Positions 7,594 through 17,250 are shown, counted from the stretch's first letter. The stretch: 54,998 nucleotides of DNA from Nitrospira sp. (GCA_016873455.1 VGXE01000011.1:1-54998), one strand, 5' to 3'. Notes: generated by a model not told the origin, from the sequence alone. A program made the numbers and translations.

Positions 7594-8777
7594 GACGTGG
7601 CGCCTCCACTGTAGGCTCTAGCCGCTGCTTGCAAGGCCGCACCCGGCGTGGAGAGCCAACCGGATTGAATGCCGATTTCTTCCAGTGCATTCAAGAAGGT
7701 CAGCACGTTGGCCTCAGTACTCGATTCTCCCATGAGCCCGATCCGCCACACCTTACCCTTCAATGGTCCCAAGCCTCCTCCGATTTCAATGCCGTAGGCC
7801 TCCAGGAGGCGCGCTCGTACCGCTGCGTCATCGATCGATGTCGGAAGCGATACACAACTGAGCATCGGTAGCCGTTGTCCCGGAAGCGGCAGCGGGTTAA
7901 AACCGAGTGCCATCAGCCCGGCAACCAGTGCGTCACTGTTGAGCTGGTGGCGGGCATAGCGGGCCGCCAATCCTTCTTCTTCCACCAGACGCAGCGCTTC
8001 CCGGAGCGCATAGAGCATCGAGATGGGCGCGGTATGGTGATAGGCTCGCGTCTGCTCCGCCCAATAGCCGGCGACGAGCGCCATGTCGAGATACCAGCTT
8101 TGGCAAGCGGTGCGGCGATTCTTGATGGCCGCCAAGGCGCGATCGCTCAAGGTAAAGGGAGCCAATCCCGGCGGGCAGCTGAGACATTTCTGTGTCGCGC
8201 TGTAACAGGCGTCGATTCCCCATCGATCAACTTCGACCGGGGCACCGCCGAGCGACGTGACCGTATCGACAATGAACAAGGCATTGTAGTCACGGCATAG
8301 GTGTCCCAGCGGTTCAATCGGTTGCCAGGCTCCGGTCGAGGTTTCCGCATGGACCACGGCCACGGCTTTCACCGGACCTGACCGCTGAAGGGCTGACGCA
8401 ATGGCCTCCGGTTCGATGATCCGACCCCACGGAGCCTCGACACGAATCGCTTTCCCTCCGCACCGTTCCACCAACGTAGCTAGCCGTGTGCCAAAGACAC
8501 CGTTGATGCCGACGATCACGGCATCGCCGGGCTCGACGAGGTTCACGACCGCCGCCTCCATTCCAGCGGATCCGGTGCCGGAAATCGCAATGGTAAACCG
8601 ATTTGTGGTCGCAAACATCCGGCGCAGCAGGGCCTGGATATCATTCATGACCGCGAGAAACACCGGATCGAGGTGCCCCAGTAATGGCGTGGCCATGGCG
8701 CGCAGGACGCGGGGGTGCACTAGGCTTGGGCCTGGTCCAAGCAAGAGCCGCCGAGGAGGAAGAAAATCCTGCATCAT
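7590..8777 (-). CDS. Alanine-glyoxylate / serine-pyruvate aminotransferase family protein
   Basis: A 395-residue class V PLP-dependent aminotransferase. It opens with RRLLLGPGPSLVHPRVL and LGHLDPVF, both typical of the SPT/AGXT group. It carries the PLP-phosphate segment SGTGSAGMEA, the Asp pocket FIVDTVTSLGG and the Schiff-base lysine in CYSATQKCLSCPPGLAP. Likely reactions are glyoxylate or serine transamination in one-carbon or photorespiration-like metabolism. Translationally coupled to the amidohydrolase. Two adjacent Met codons (8777, 8774) make the exact start uncertain by one residue. Confidence 0.9.
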   Translation of the reverse strand: MMQDFLPPRRLLLGPGPSLVHPRVLRAMATPLLGHLDPVFLAVMNDIQALLRRMFATTNRFTIAISGTGSAGMEAAVVNLVEPGDAVIVGINGVFGTRLATLVERCGGKAIRVEAPWGRIIEPEAIASALQRSGPVKAVAVVHAETSTGAWQPIEPLGHLCRDYNALFIVDTVTSLGGAPVEVDRWGIDACYSATQKCLSCPPGLAPFTLSDRALAAIKNRRTACQSWYLDMALVAGYWAEQTRAYHHTAPISMLYALREALRLVEEEGLAARYARHQLNSDALVAGLMALGFNPLPLPGQRLPMLSCVSLPTSIDDAAVRARLLEAYGIEIGGGLGPLKGKVWRIGLMGESSTEANVLTFLNALEEIGIQSGWLSTPGAALQAAARAYSGGATS

Positions 8778-8918
8778 CGCGAAACTCCGTACAGTGTTGC
8801 GGGGTTAGTATAGCCAAGTCCCGGCTGAGAGGCTACGTGATCTTCAGCCGCGGTTCAGGTAGTTCTAGCCATTTCGAGGGGTATAGAGTGCGCGAAGGCC
8901 ATGGTATAGTGCCGGCGC

Positions 8919-10418
8919 ATGGCGGAAGAAATTCTTCAAATTGGCCAGGATCAAGGATCTGCGGCGAGTGAGCCGCGGCCACGCGCTCGCTATCCACTCA
9001 CGCCTTTCGGGTCCGGTTTTTCCCGACTTGTGAGTGTCATTTCGGCAGGACTGTTGCTTGCCGCTTTAGGATCGATTCTCTGGTTTTCCGCCACCGTGCC
9101 GAAGCTGGACCGGCTGGATGATCCGGACCGTGCTCTTGACTTAATGGTCAGCCGTATCATGGAGGCACAGGATGGGCTGCAACGCTCACCTGCCTGGGAG
9201 CAACGAGTAAGCGAATGGATGGTGGGTAGCAGTGAAAAAGAACGCCTCTTGGCCATTCAGTGGTATCAAGAACTCGCGGCCACAACAGGCGGTCCCGCTG
9301 CCAAGCTGCGATTGGCGATTCTCCAGGCTGAAACCGGACAGGTCCAGGACGCACTGGAACAGGCGGCCCAGTGGTGGGATCTCGACGCGCCCATGCCACT
9401 GTATAGCCAATGGATAGTGGCTGCCTATGGGACACAGTCTTTAGCGCGTGAGCGGGCTATCGAGTTGCACGCGGCGCTGGCGGATACGCTCGAAGCAGGG
9501 TGGTTTTACAACCGGCTGGCCTCCAGGCTGGCACAGCGCACCGGTGATCACGCACTCTTGGCCACGGTCGAGCGACAGATCGAGGCTCAGGGTCTCCGGC
9601 TCCACACTCGATCGAATCGGCTGATGCTGTTCGAAGTCGGGTGCCTGGTCGTTGGTTCCGTCATCCTCATCGGTCTGGTGTGCTGGAGGACCCGGCGTCC
9701 CAATGCGGTGCGCCTGCATCAGCCGGGAGTTCCTCCACCCTGGACAGGTGGCACAGGCACCGCCGTTCTGTTGCGTGGCGGCGCCTTGGGCGCCGTCATT
9801 ACTGCCGCCTTTTTGACCTTTCCTCCCATCGAACACGTCTCGCTGCGAGCCTTGGCGATCCCCTTGGCCAATCTGCCACTCCTGGCCCTGGCCTATATTC
9901 ATTTGCTCAAACCGGCTGGGCTCGATTTCCAAAGCGGATTCGGTCTGCGCCTCGAACGGGGGCAGCTTGGCCGGCTGACCGGCGCTGTTCTCGCGGTCGT
10001 CGCGGCAGGATTGTGGGGAGAATGGGTAATGGGACGGGCTGCCGACGCCCTGAATCTGACCAATCATTGGACCGAATGGTTTGATCCCAATCTCGTCTGG
10101 GCGTCTGGATCAGCGCTCACGGTCAGTCTGCTGGAGTATGTGGTGTTTGCGCCCATCTTTGAAGAGATTGCCTTTCGGGGGTTGTTGTACGCCATTCTCC
10201 GCCGCCGATTGTCCTTCGTGCCGGCCGCGCTCCTGAGCGCGAGCGTCTTCGCCCTTGCACATGGATACGGGTTGATCGGTTTCGTGAGTGTACTCTGGAG
10301 CGGGTTCTTATGGGCCTGGATGTACGAAAAAACGGGGAGCTTGATTCCGGGCATCATCGCGCATTCGATGAACAATCTGCTGGTCAGCCTGGCGGTCATG
10401 GCGCTGCTGAGAGGCTAG
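8919..10418 (+). CDS. CPBP-family intramembrane metalloprotease with long N-terminal domain
   Basis: A 499-residue membrane protein. One helix (about 36-58) is followed by a soluble, helix-rich region (60-225, TPR-like in character), a second helix (235-256), and a C-terminal multi-helix CPBP/Abi protease domain (about 285-495). The catalytic signature is complete: E415-E416-x3-R420 (EEIAFRG), the later FALAHGYG His and the IIAHSMNN His/Asn. Such proteases cleave within the membrane or prenyl-modified substrates. The N-terminal part is longer than in the minimal family. Its stop codon overlaps that of the convergent SDR gene within CTAG. TATAGT at 8905-8910 lies too close to the ATG for an ordinary leader, so transcription may be nearly leaderless. 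Confidence 0.85.
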   Translation: MAEEILQIGQDQGSAASEPRPRARYPLTPFGSGFSRLVSVISAGLLLAALGSILWFSATVPKLDRLDDPDRALDLMVSRIMEAQDGLQRSPAWEQRVSEWMVGSSEKERLLAIQWYQELAATTGGPAAKLRLAILQAETGQVQDALEQAAQWWDLDAPMPLYSQWIVAAYGTQSLARERAIELHAALADTLEAGWFYNRLASRLAQRTGDHALLATVERQIEAQGLRLHTRSNRLMLFEVGCLVVGSVILIGLVCWRTRRPNAVRLHQPGVPPPWTGGTGTAVLLRGGALGAVITAAFLTFPPIEHVSLRALAIPLANLPLLALAYIHLLKPAGLDFQSGFGLRLERGQLGRLTGAVLAVVAAGLWGEWVMGRAADALNLTNHWTEWFDPNLVWASGSALTVSLLEYVVFAPIFEEIAFRGLLYAILRRRLSFVPAALLSASVFALAHGYGLIGFVSVLWSGFLWAWMYEKTGSLIPGIIAHSMNNLLVSLAVMALLRG

Positions 10419-11224
10419 CCGTGTGGCGCGACCAGCTGATCCAAGGCGCTCCAGAGATCAGGATATCGCAAGTGCTGATGGCCGCTCTGGAGCATGGCCA
10501 GTAGTTTCCCGTTGGCGATTCGTTTCCCGGTCGGCGCGGTGTCATCGCGTTGTGCTGCCGATTGAATGCCCCAGTGGTTCTCGGCTCTCAGGCAAATCTC
10601 CGTCCAGGTATGCGGTGTCCCATCGCTGACGTTATACGCCTCACCGGGAAGTCCTCGTTCGAGTGCCGTCAGACAGATGGTGGACAGGTCCTCGACGTGA
10701 ATGAGATTGACGTATTTGCGTGAAGGTCCAACGCGTCCCCGTCGGATCCAATCGATCGGGCTCCGGCCCGGACCATAAATCCCGGCGACGCGCAGCACCG
10801 TAGCGCCATGGTTCTTCCGTAGCCACTCTTCACCTTGCACGCGAGACTTGTCGGGATTGATGGGAGCGGTTTCATCAGTCCAGGGTGGGGGATAGTCACT
10901 CGCCTGCGCCGGAACATCATAAGCCGAGGTACTACCGAGCACCACCAGCCGACTGGATCGCAGGCCGAGTCCCTTGGCAAAGTTTTGAACCAGTTCAAGC
11001 GGCTCAGCGGGAAAACACCAGAGTACGTCGTTGTCCGGGGGAATGTGGTTCCAGGTGGTTTGATCGTGAAGGTCGAATCGAACGCGGCGGTCCGCCGCCA
11101 CATGACTCAGGTGCTTGTCCGGCTCACGACTCGTCGCCAATACATGGGTATATCGAGGCTCTGCCAAAGGCAGAACATAACGGGCGGTATAGCCTGAACC
11201 AAGAATGACGAGGGATTCTGTCAC
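10415..11224 (-). CDS. SDR-family NAD(P)-dependent epimerase/reductase
   Basis: A 269-residue extended-SDR-like protein. The Rossmann motif is present in a modified form, LVILGSGYTARYV, at residues 5-17; STSAYD stands where the catalytic Ser lies, and the Tyr of the usual YxxxK is not clearly followed by Lys. The segment VLRVAGIYGPGRSP is typical of YeeZ-like members of the family. Substrate unknown. It ends convergently with the CPBP gene, sharing the CTAG stop overlap, and starts divergently from the lhr remnant. Confidence 0.8.
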   Translation of the reverse strand: MTESLVILGSGYTARYVLPLAEPRYTHVLATSREPDKHLSHVAADRRVRFDLHDQTTWNHIPPDNDVLWCFPAEPLELVQNFAKGLGLRSSRLVVLGSTSAYDVPAQASDYPPPWTDETAPINPDKSRVQGEEWLRKNHGATVLRVAGIYGPGRSPIDWIRRGRVGPSRKYVNLIHVEDLSTICLTALERGLPGEAYNVSDGTPHTWTEICLRAENHWGIQSAAQRDDTAPTGKRIANGKLLAMLQSGHQHLRYPDLWSALDQLVAPHG

Positions 11225-11418
11225 TGCGAAATTGTCCTTTATCTGAACGAGTAGACAGTGTGCCAGCTTCCGGCAACGAGAGTCTATGGAAAATAGAAGG
11301 TTCCCGTTGGCCTATTGTTTCCATGAAGTTATACGGTCGCTCTGGAGTCTTAACAACACTCACAGGATCGCCATTTTGCCTGGAAGGTCCTTCCGCTAGT
11401 GCGATAGTCTCTCCACTC

Positions 11419-11443
11419 ATGGCGTGGTAAGATTCCACGCCAT
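11419..11443. repeat. Perfect inverted repeat across the lhr start codon
   Basis: Nine-base arms ATGGCGTGG (11419-11427) and CCACGCCAT (11435-11443) flank the loop TAAGATT. The right arm contains the first two bases of the lhr start codon (11442). In RNA this would bury the start; in DNA it could be an operator. The loop resembles a minus-10 element. Confidence 0.55.
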
Positions 11444-12742
11444 GGCGCTCTCGGGTTTTCATCCGCTCATCTCCGAGTGGTTTCGCTCACACGTCGGGGA
11501 GCCGACCGATGTGCAGCAACAAGCATGGCCAGCGATTCAATCCGGATCGGATGCGCTGATCGCGGCGCCGACGGGATCCGGCAAGACTCTCGCAGCATTT
11601 CTCTCCTGTATCGACAACCTCTTCCGACAAGCCCTCGCACGCGAACTCGCCGACCATACCTATGTGCTCTACGTCTCGCCCCTCAAGGCGCTGAGTAACG
11701 ACATCCAGAAGAATTTGCAGAAGCCGCTGGCCGAAATCGGCCAGATGGCGCTTCAAGCCGGCCTCTTGATGCCGGACCTCCGGGTACTGGTCCGGACGGG
11801 TGACACACCCATGGCAGATCGGCAACAGATGTTGAAGCGGCCGCCGCATATCCTCGTGACGACGCCGGAGTCGCTCTTCATTCTCCTTACTGCTGACAAA
11901 AGCCGCCGCATGCTTCACACGATTCGCACGGTGATTGTCGATGAAATTCATGCGCTTGCTCCCAATAAACGCGGCGCACATCTCGCGTTGTCGCTGGAAC
12001 GGCTGGACGCCCTCACGCCCGTCAAGCCGCAACGGATCGGGTTGTCAGCGACGCAGCGGCCGATCGAACTGGTGGCAGAGTTTCTGACCGGAAACCGATC
12101 TTCATCACACGTCAATCGTCAGGCGTCAATCGTGTTCAACTCAGTCCTCAGTCCTCAGTCCTCAGCACCGCCTCCGTGCACCATTATCGACGTGGGTCAT
12201 CGCCGCGAACTCGATCTCGCCGTCGAAGTGCCGAAAGACGAATTGGGCTCGATCGCGACGAATGCGATTTGGACGGATGTGTACGATCGTGTGGCTGATT
12301 TGATTCGACAACATCGCTCGACTCTGGTGTTTGTGAACACCAGACGGTTGGCTGAACGGGTCGCGCATTATCTTGAAGATCGCCTCAGCGACTTAGGATC
12401 AGACGCCGTGGCCGCGCACCATGGGAGCCTCTCGCGGCAGATACGGCTGCAGGCGGAAGAACGCCTGAAGACCGGGAAGACGCGCGTCGTCATCGCCACG
12501 GCCTCCTTGGAACTGGGTATTGATGTGGGCACGGTGGATCTCGTCTGTCAAATCGGGTCACCTCACCCCGGGCCATTGCCACCTGCCTGCAGCGGGTGGG
12601 GCGGGCAGGGCATTGGATCAAGGCGATTCCCAAAGGTCGGCTATTCGCCATGACGCGGGATGAATTGCTGGAATGCGCGCAGGCGAGGGAGGAAGGAGGA
12701 AATGGATACCCATACAGAACAAGACGGCGGTCAGGACGCTAA
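11442..12742 (+). pseudogene. lhr: Truncated Lhr-type DEAD/DEAH helicase
   Basis: Encodes the N-terminal helicase core of Lhr, a large (about 1400-1500 residues) superfamily 2 helicase. Walker A APTGSGKT (about residue 40), the motif II DEIH (VIVDEIHALAPN), motif III (GLSATQRP), motif IV (TLVFVNTRR) and motif V (IATASLELGIDVG) are intact. At 12559-12568 the pentamer TCACC is duplicated and shifts the frame just before motif VI. Reading on after removing one copy gives the expected IATCLQRVGRAGHW and FAMTRDELLECA, ending at a stop at 12740-12742. The remaining two thirds of Lhr are absent. An interspersed repeat lies inside the frame at 12140-12165. The unshifted frame would stop at 12653. The gap to 12991 holds no gene. 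Confidence 0.82.
12140..12165. repeat. In-frame CTCAGTC repeat inside lhr
   Basis: Three tandem CTCAGTC heptamers plus CTCAG lie within the lhr reading frame between conserved helicase blocks. They encode a serine-rich, non-conserved linker (SVLSPQSSAPP). Just upstream (12108-12131) GTCAATCGT words also repeat. The element matches the intergenic repeats at 1777-1848 and 5054-5095. Confidence 0.65.
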
Positions 12743-12991
12743 CAGAGGTGATCCGCATCGAACAACGTTCTCCATCACTGAACGGAATCATCATACCAAG
12801 CGAATGCCAGGATGAACATGGCACCACTAAATAGTTTGAATCGACACAAGTCAGGGCCTCTCGTGTGACGGGCGCAATGAGTTGACAGAGCCACGTTGAT
12901 AGGGTACAGACGGATCAGTGATCGCAGTGGCTGGGACAGTCCGCCAGCATGACACAGACCAGTAAGTTGACATAATCTTGCTTATCAGACA

Positions 12992-13639
12992 ATGACATTC
13001 GAGCTCTTCGGCCGCATTCATAAAGAACTCTCGATAACCGGCAGCGCGTTCCATGAGACCGTCCTTGCCATCTCGGAGCGTGTCAATCGGAAAGTCCAGA
13101 TTATTCGACTCCATTGGCAAGCATCAACACTCCTACAGCAAATTGACGCGCTGACCGGAGATGTCGGCCGACAGTTAGTCACACACGTCTCGCGTCGATT
13201 TCTCGTTCAAGGCCAACCGCACCCGGATCTGAGCGAGTTGGACAACAGCCTGTCTCATGCTGCCATGCAGGTTCATGAGTACAAGCGGACCCTCCTTCAG
13301 ATTGATGGAGACATTCGCGAGTTAAAACTTGAAGCGATCCATGAGGAACTCCTCCGACTCCATTATGACCTCAAGCTTAGATCGGCCAGGATTGATCGCC
13401 TGATGGTCGCAAGAAATGCGGCCGCAGTCGGCCAGTCTAGCAACATGCTGTCCCAGCCGTCATCCGTCCGCGTGGCGGCAATCTTGCGCGGCCCTTTTGT
13501 TCTCGCACCGTCCGACAATCTGACGTTTCGCCCTGACGATATCGTTGTCCTAATTGGCATGGAGGTGGACTTAGATCCCATTGCGCCCTGGTTTACCGCT
13601 CAACGGTCACTCCACACTCCTTCAGCACAATCTGCCTAG
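12992..13639 (+). CDS. TrkA-C (RCK_C) domain protein with helical N-terminus
   Basis: A 215-residue protein. Residues about 1-145 are strongly helical and charged, probably coiled coil, and lack membrane segments. Residues about 150-200 (SVRVAAILRGPFVLAPSDNLTFRPDDIVVLIGMEVDLDPI, in blocks) match the TrkA-C ligand-binding domain seen in potassium transport regulators and cation antiporters. The transport part is missing, so this is a regulatory-domain orphan or a fragment of a larger transporter gene. No ribosome site is evident before the ATG. It precedes htrA closely on the same strand. Confidence 0.65.
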   Translation: MTFELFGRIHKELSITGSAFHETVLAISERVNRKVQIIRLHWQASTLLQQIDALTGDVGRQLVTHVSRRFLVQGQPHPDLSELDNSLSHAAMQVHEYKRTLLQIDGDIRELKLEAIHEELLRLHYDLKLRSARIDRLMVARNAAAVGQSSNMLSQPSSVRVAAILRGPFVLAPSDNLTFRPDDIVVLIGMEVDLDPIAPWFTAQRSLHTPSAQSA

Positions 13640-13689
13640 GTCTGGTGGAGGTACCCAGCAGACTTCGTGATTATCATGGCAAGGACGGC

Positions 13690-15093
13690 ATGAGCATCAG
13701 ATCATTTCTCGGGTGTCGTGGCCTTTTCATGTGGGTGGTCCTCACGGTGGGAACACTCCTTGATCCGGCGTCGCTCCGTGCGGAACAGAGCGCGGACACA
13801 GGCACTCATGTCTCCAAAGGCATTCGCCTCCTGGAAGAAATTCAAGCCGTTATCACTGATTTGGCTGAACAGGCGACGCCGTCGGTCGTCAACCTCTTTC
13901 CAGTCACCGGCAGCAGCCGTGCACGCGATCGAGGAAATGATCGCACGCCAAGTGCAACAGGATCAGGATCCGGGCTGATCGTTGACAGTACAGGGTACAT
14001 CGTCACCAATAACCACGTGATCGGCGATGCCGTCGAAGTCGACGTTCGATTCTCCGACAAAACCAGATTGACCGCCCAGGTCGTCGGCAAGGATCCCGAT
14101 ACAGATCTGGCCCTCCTCAAAGTGACGGCCGATCGGCCATTGCCGGCCGCGCGATTCGGCGATTCTGCCGCGGTCAAAGTGGGACAATGGGTACTGGCGG
14201 TGGGAAGCCCCTTTGGCCTCGACCGCACGGTCACACTTGGGGTCGTCAGTGGCATCGGCCGAGAGAATATCAACTTATCCCGGTACGAAAACTTCATTCA
14301 AACCGATGCGTCGATCAACCCCGGCAATTCCGGCGGTCCCCTCATCAATCTTCATGGGGAGGTCATCGGAATCAATACCGCCATTATCAATTTCGCCCAA
14401 GGCATCGGATTCGCCATTCCATCGAACATGGCCAAACAGGTGATTGAGCACTTGTTGGCTACAGGCCGGGTGGCACGCGGCTGGTTGGGAGTCGGCATTC
14501 AGCCGCTGACCCCGGAACTGGCCAAGAAGTTCGGCGTGGCGGAAGGCGAAGGCGTCCTCGTCAATGAGGTCTTCCCCAATGATCCGGCGGCAGCGGCGGG
14601 CATCAAGCCCGGTGACATCATCGTCAAAATCGACGGGCACCTGGTGGATTCTCCCAATAAACTGTCGCGCCTGATTGGGACACTCGCGCCGGGAGCCACG
14701 TCGAAGATCGAAGTCATGCGTGATCTCAAGCGTGTGACGCTGGATATTCGCCTGATTGAACGCCGGGAGACAGCCGCTGCGGCGTCCCCTCCTCCACCCG
14801 GAACCGAGATGAAGCTCGGCCTCGAGGTTCAGGAATTGACCGCAGCCTTGGCCGAACGGTTCAATCTGAAGGACACGAAAGGGGCCCTCATCTCGAAGGT
14901 GGAGCCCGGCAGTTTGGCCCAGGCCGAAGGTCTCCGGGACGGTGATCTGATCAAAGAAGTGAACCGTAGCGAAATCCTCAGTGCTGAGGATTTCACGGCG
15001 GCGATCGGCCGGATCCGGCGCGGGGACACCGTGTTGCTTCGAGTGCTGCGCGAGACCCGAGCCTTCTACGTCGTGCTCAAGCCCACTGACTGA
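13690..15093 (+). CDS. htrA: HtrA/DegP-type periplasmic serine protease
   Basis: A 467-residue protein with a signal peptide (residues 1-32, hydrophobic core LFMWVVLTVGTLL, cleavage near LRA-E). The trypsin-like domain has a complete triad: His109 in NNHVIG, Asp139 in DTDLAL and Ser214 in NPGNSGGP. Two PDZ domains follow (about 270-360 and 385-460), each with a GLxxGDxI-type core. It degrades or refolds damaged envelope proteins. The ATG at 13690, preceded by AAGGA, is preferred over the upstream GTG at 13645 because it directly begins the signal peptide. It converges with the EF-G-like gene 8 bp downstream. Confidence 0.92.
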   Translation: MSIRSFLGCRGLFMWVVLTVGTLLDPASLRAEQSADTGTHVSKGIRLLEEIQAVITDLAEQATPSVVNLFPVTGSSRARDRGNDRTPSATGSGSGLIVDSTGYIVTNNHVIGDAVEVDVRFSDKTRLTAQVVGKDPDTDLALLKVTADRPLPAARFGDSAAVKVGQWVLAVGSPFGLDRTVTLGVVSGIGRENINLSRYENFIQTDASINPGNSGGPLINLHGEVIGINTAIINFAQGIGFAIPSNMAKQVIEHLLATGRVARGWLGVGIQPLTPELAKKFGVAEGEGVLVNEVFPNDPAAAAGIKPGDIIVKIDGHLVDSPNKLSRLIGTLAPGATSKIEVMRDLKRVTLDIRLIERRETAAAASPPPPGTEMKLGLEVQELTAALAERFNLKDTKGALISKVEPGSLAQAEGLRDGDLIKEVNRSEILSAEDFTAAIGRIRRGDTVLLRVLRETRAFYVVLKPTD

Positions 15094-15101
15094 ACCTCCT
15101 G

Positions 15102-17204
15102 TCAGTGCACTGCGACGGCGTGTCGATCGGCCTTGTGCTGCTCAATGATTCTGGGGGCGAGCTCTCTCGGCACTTCGTCATAGCGGCTAAACTCCATCAC
15201 ATAGCTCCCCCGCCCGCCCGTCATGCCGTTGAGGGCCGGCGCATACTTCAGCAATTCCGCCAGTGGCACGAGCGCGGTGACCCGCTCTTCATGGTCATGC
15301 GCGCTCACCGAGAGGATGCGGCCGCGCCGGCCGCTCAGATCGCCCATGACTGTGCCGATGGCCTCCGTCGGCGCGTCGATCTCGACCGTCATCATCGGTT
15401 CCAACAACACGGGATGCGCGGCCTCCATGGCTTTTTTCATGGCCATAGCCCCGGCGATCTTGAACGACATTTCCGACGAGTCGACCGTATGGAAGGACCC
15501 ATCGTACACAGTCACACGGACATCTACGACGGGATATCCACTCAGCACGCCTTCATACATGGCCTCGACGACCCCTTTCTCGACCGCCGGGATGAAGTTC
15601 CTGGGAATCGCCCCTCCGACAACATGATTCTGAAAGACGAATCCTTGCCCTCGCGACAGAGGCTCGACTTCCAGCCAGCAGTCCCCATACTGCCCATGGC
15701 CTCCGGTTTGTTTCTTGTATTTGCCTTGGGCGCGTGACGGGGCATGCAGCGTTTCCCGATACGGAATTTTTGGTGTGTGCAACAGAACGTCGGCGCCAAA
15801 CTTGCGGTGAAGTTTTTCCAGCGCGACGTGGATATGCAATTGGCCCAATCCACTCAGCACCATCTCCTTGGTATCCGGGTTGCGGGTAAATCCCAGAGAC
15901 GGATCTTCCTCAATCAACCGATGAAGGCCAACGCTCACCTTGTCGATTTCCGCCTTCGATTTGGGCTCAATGGCGAACGACAGGACCGGGCGAGGGAGCC
16001 CCAAGCCCGGATAGCACACAGGATCCTTCTCCTGACACAACGTATCGCCGGTTTGCGTGTCGCGCAATTTTCCAATCGCGATGATATCGCCCGCCTGCGC
16101 GCCTCCGATCGCAGTATGCCGCTTGCCAAGGAGGGCATAGAAATGGCCCAGCTTCTCACGGACCCGCTTCGAGGCATTCCAGACTGTGGAATCAGCCTGC
16201 ACGGTTCCCGACAGCACGCGGCAGTAGGACAGCCGTCCTACGAATGGGTCGATCGATGTCTTAAACACAAACGCCGAAAATGGCTCCTGCACGCTCCCCT
16301 TCCGCTCACACGGTGTGCCGGTCTCTGGATGTGCGCCGGCGAACGGAAGTTGTGCGCCGCGTTCGTGAGGTGACGGCATCAGGACACGGATCCCGTTGAG
16401 CAATGACCAGATACCGATCTGGCGGATGGCGGAACCAGCGTACAGCGGATAGCACTGCCTGGTGCGAATGCTCGATCGTAATCCGCGGACAAGGTCAATC
16501 TGGCTGAGATTGCCCTGCGTCACATAGGTATCAAGAAGGGCGTCCTCGTTTTCAGCCGCCGATTCAAGCAGCCTCGTCCGGCAGGCTTTCGCAATGGCTT
16601 CGAGATGGTCAGGAATCTCGATCGTCTCGACGGCGGGTGATGCGGGATGTGACCGAATCATCCGCTGCTGGAGAAGGTCGATGACGCCCTCCAACTGAAG
16701 GCCCTGCCCGACCGGCACGACCATGGGAAGCGGCGAACAGTCCAGTTGTGTCCGGCAGAGCTTGATTGCACCGTCGAGGGAGCTTCGCTCTCGATCCAAT
16801 CCATTGACGAAGAAGAGGCACGGCAACCCGAGTTCCGCGGCCCGCGTCCAAAGACGGGCCAATTCGGTCCGAATGCCGGCGGTTCCATCAAGCACAATCA
16901 CGACAGCATCGACGGCTCTCAAGGCGGCAAGCGATTCACCGAGAAGACTCAACGCGCCTGGCGTGTCAAGCAATGTGATGCGGGTGCGGTCCCAGACAAA
17001 TTGAAGGATGCTGGTGCTGACCGAGGTTCGGTGATGGAATTCTTCCGGTTCGAAGTCGGAGACGGTGGTCCCTTGAGTGACGGAACCAAGCACCGGAATG
17101 GCCCCGCCGTTGTATAGAAGTGCCTCACTGAGGGATGTCTTACCTGCGCCGGCATTAGACACCATCGCGACATTTTTAACGGGCTCCATACGACTGTCTT
17201 CCAT
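15102..17204 (-). CDS. Elongation factor G-like GTPase
   Basis: A 700-residue translational GTPase of EF-G architecture (G, II, III, IV, V domains), full length. The P-loop is SNAGAGKTS (about 15-23), the G3 motif is DTPG, and G4 reads NGLD where canonical EF-G has NKxD. The domain IV and V segments ETLHAPSRAQGKYKKQTGGHGQYGD and GRRGRILSVSAHDHEERVTALVPLAEL are divergent. These differences fit the EF-G2/EF-G-like paralogue group, whose role (recycling or stress translation) is unclear, rather than the housekeeping fusA next to tufA. A GAGGAGGG ribosome site sits seven bases upstream. Confidence 0.88.
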   Translation of the reverse strand: MEDSRMEPVKNVAMVSNAGAGKTSLSEALLYNGGAIPVLGSVTQGTTVSDFEPEEFHHRTSVSTSILQFVWDRTRITLLDTPGALSLLGESLAALRAVDAVVIVLDGTAGIRTELARLWTRAAELGLPCLFFVNGLDRERSSLDGAIKLCRTQLDCSPLPMVVPVGQGLQLEGVIDLLQQRMIRSHPASPAVETIEIPDHLEAIAKACRTRLLESAAENEDALLDTYVTQGNLSQIDLVRGLRSSIRTRQCYPLYAGSAIRQIGIWSLLNGIRVLMPSPHERGAQLPFAGAHPETGTPCERKGSVQEPFSAFVFKTSIDPFVGRLSYCRVLSGTVQADSTVWNASKRVREKLGHFYALLGKRHTAIGGAQAGDIIAIGKLRDTQTGDTLCQEKDPVCYPGLGLPRPVLSFAIEPKSKAEIDKVSVGLHRLIEEDPSLGFTRNPDTKEMVLSGLGQLHIHVALEKLHRKFGADVLLHTPKIPYRETLHAPSRAQGKYKKQTGGHGQYGDCWLEVEPLSRGQGFVFQNHVVGGAIPRNFIPAVEKGVVEAMYEGVLSGYPVVDVRVTVYDGSFHTVDSSEMSFKIAGAMAMKKAMEAAHPVLLEPMMTVEIDAPTEAIGTVMGDLSGRRGRILSVSAHDHEERVTALVPLAELLKYAPALNGMTGGRGSYVMEFSRYDEVPRELAPRIIEQHKADRHAVAVH

Positions 17205-17250
17205 GGCATGCCCTCCTCATGGTGAGTATGTGGGGAACTGTTTGCGTAAT

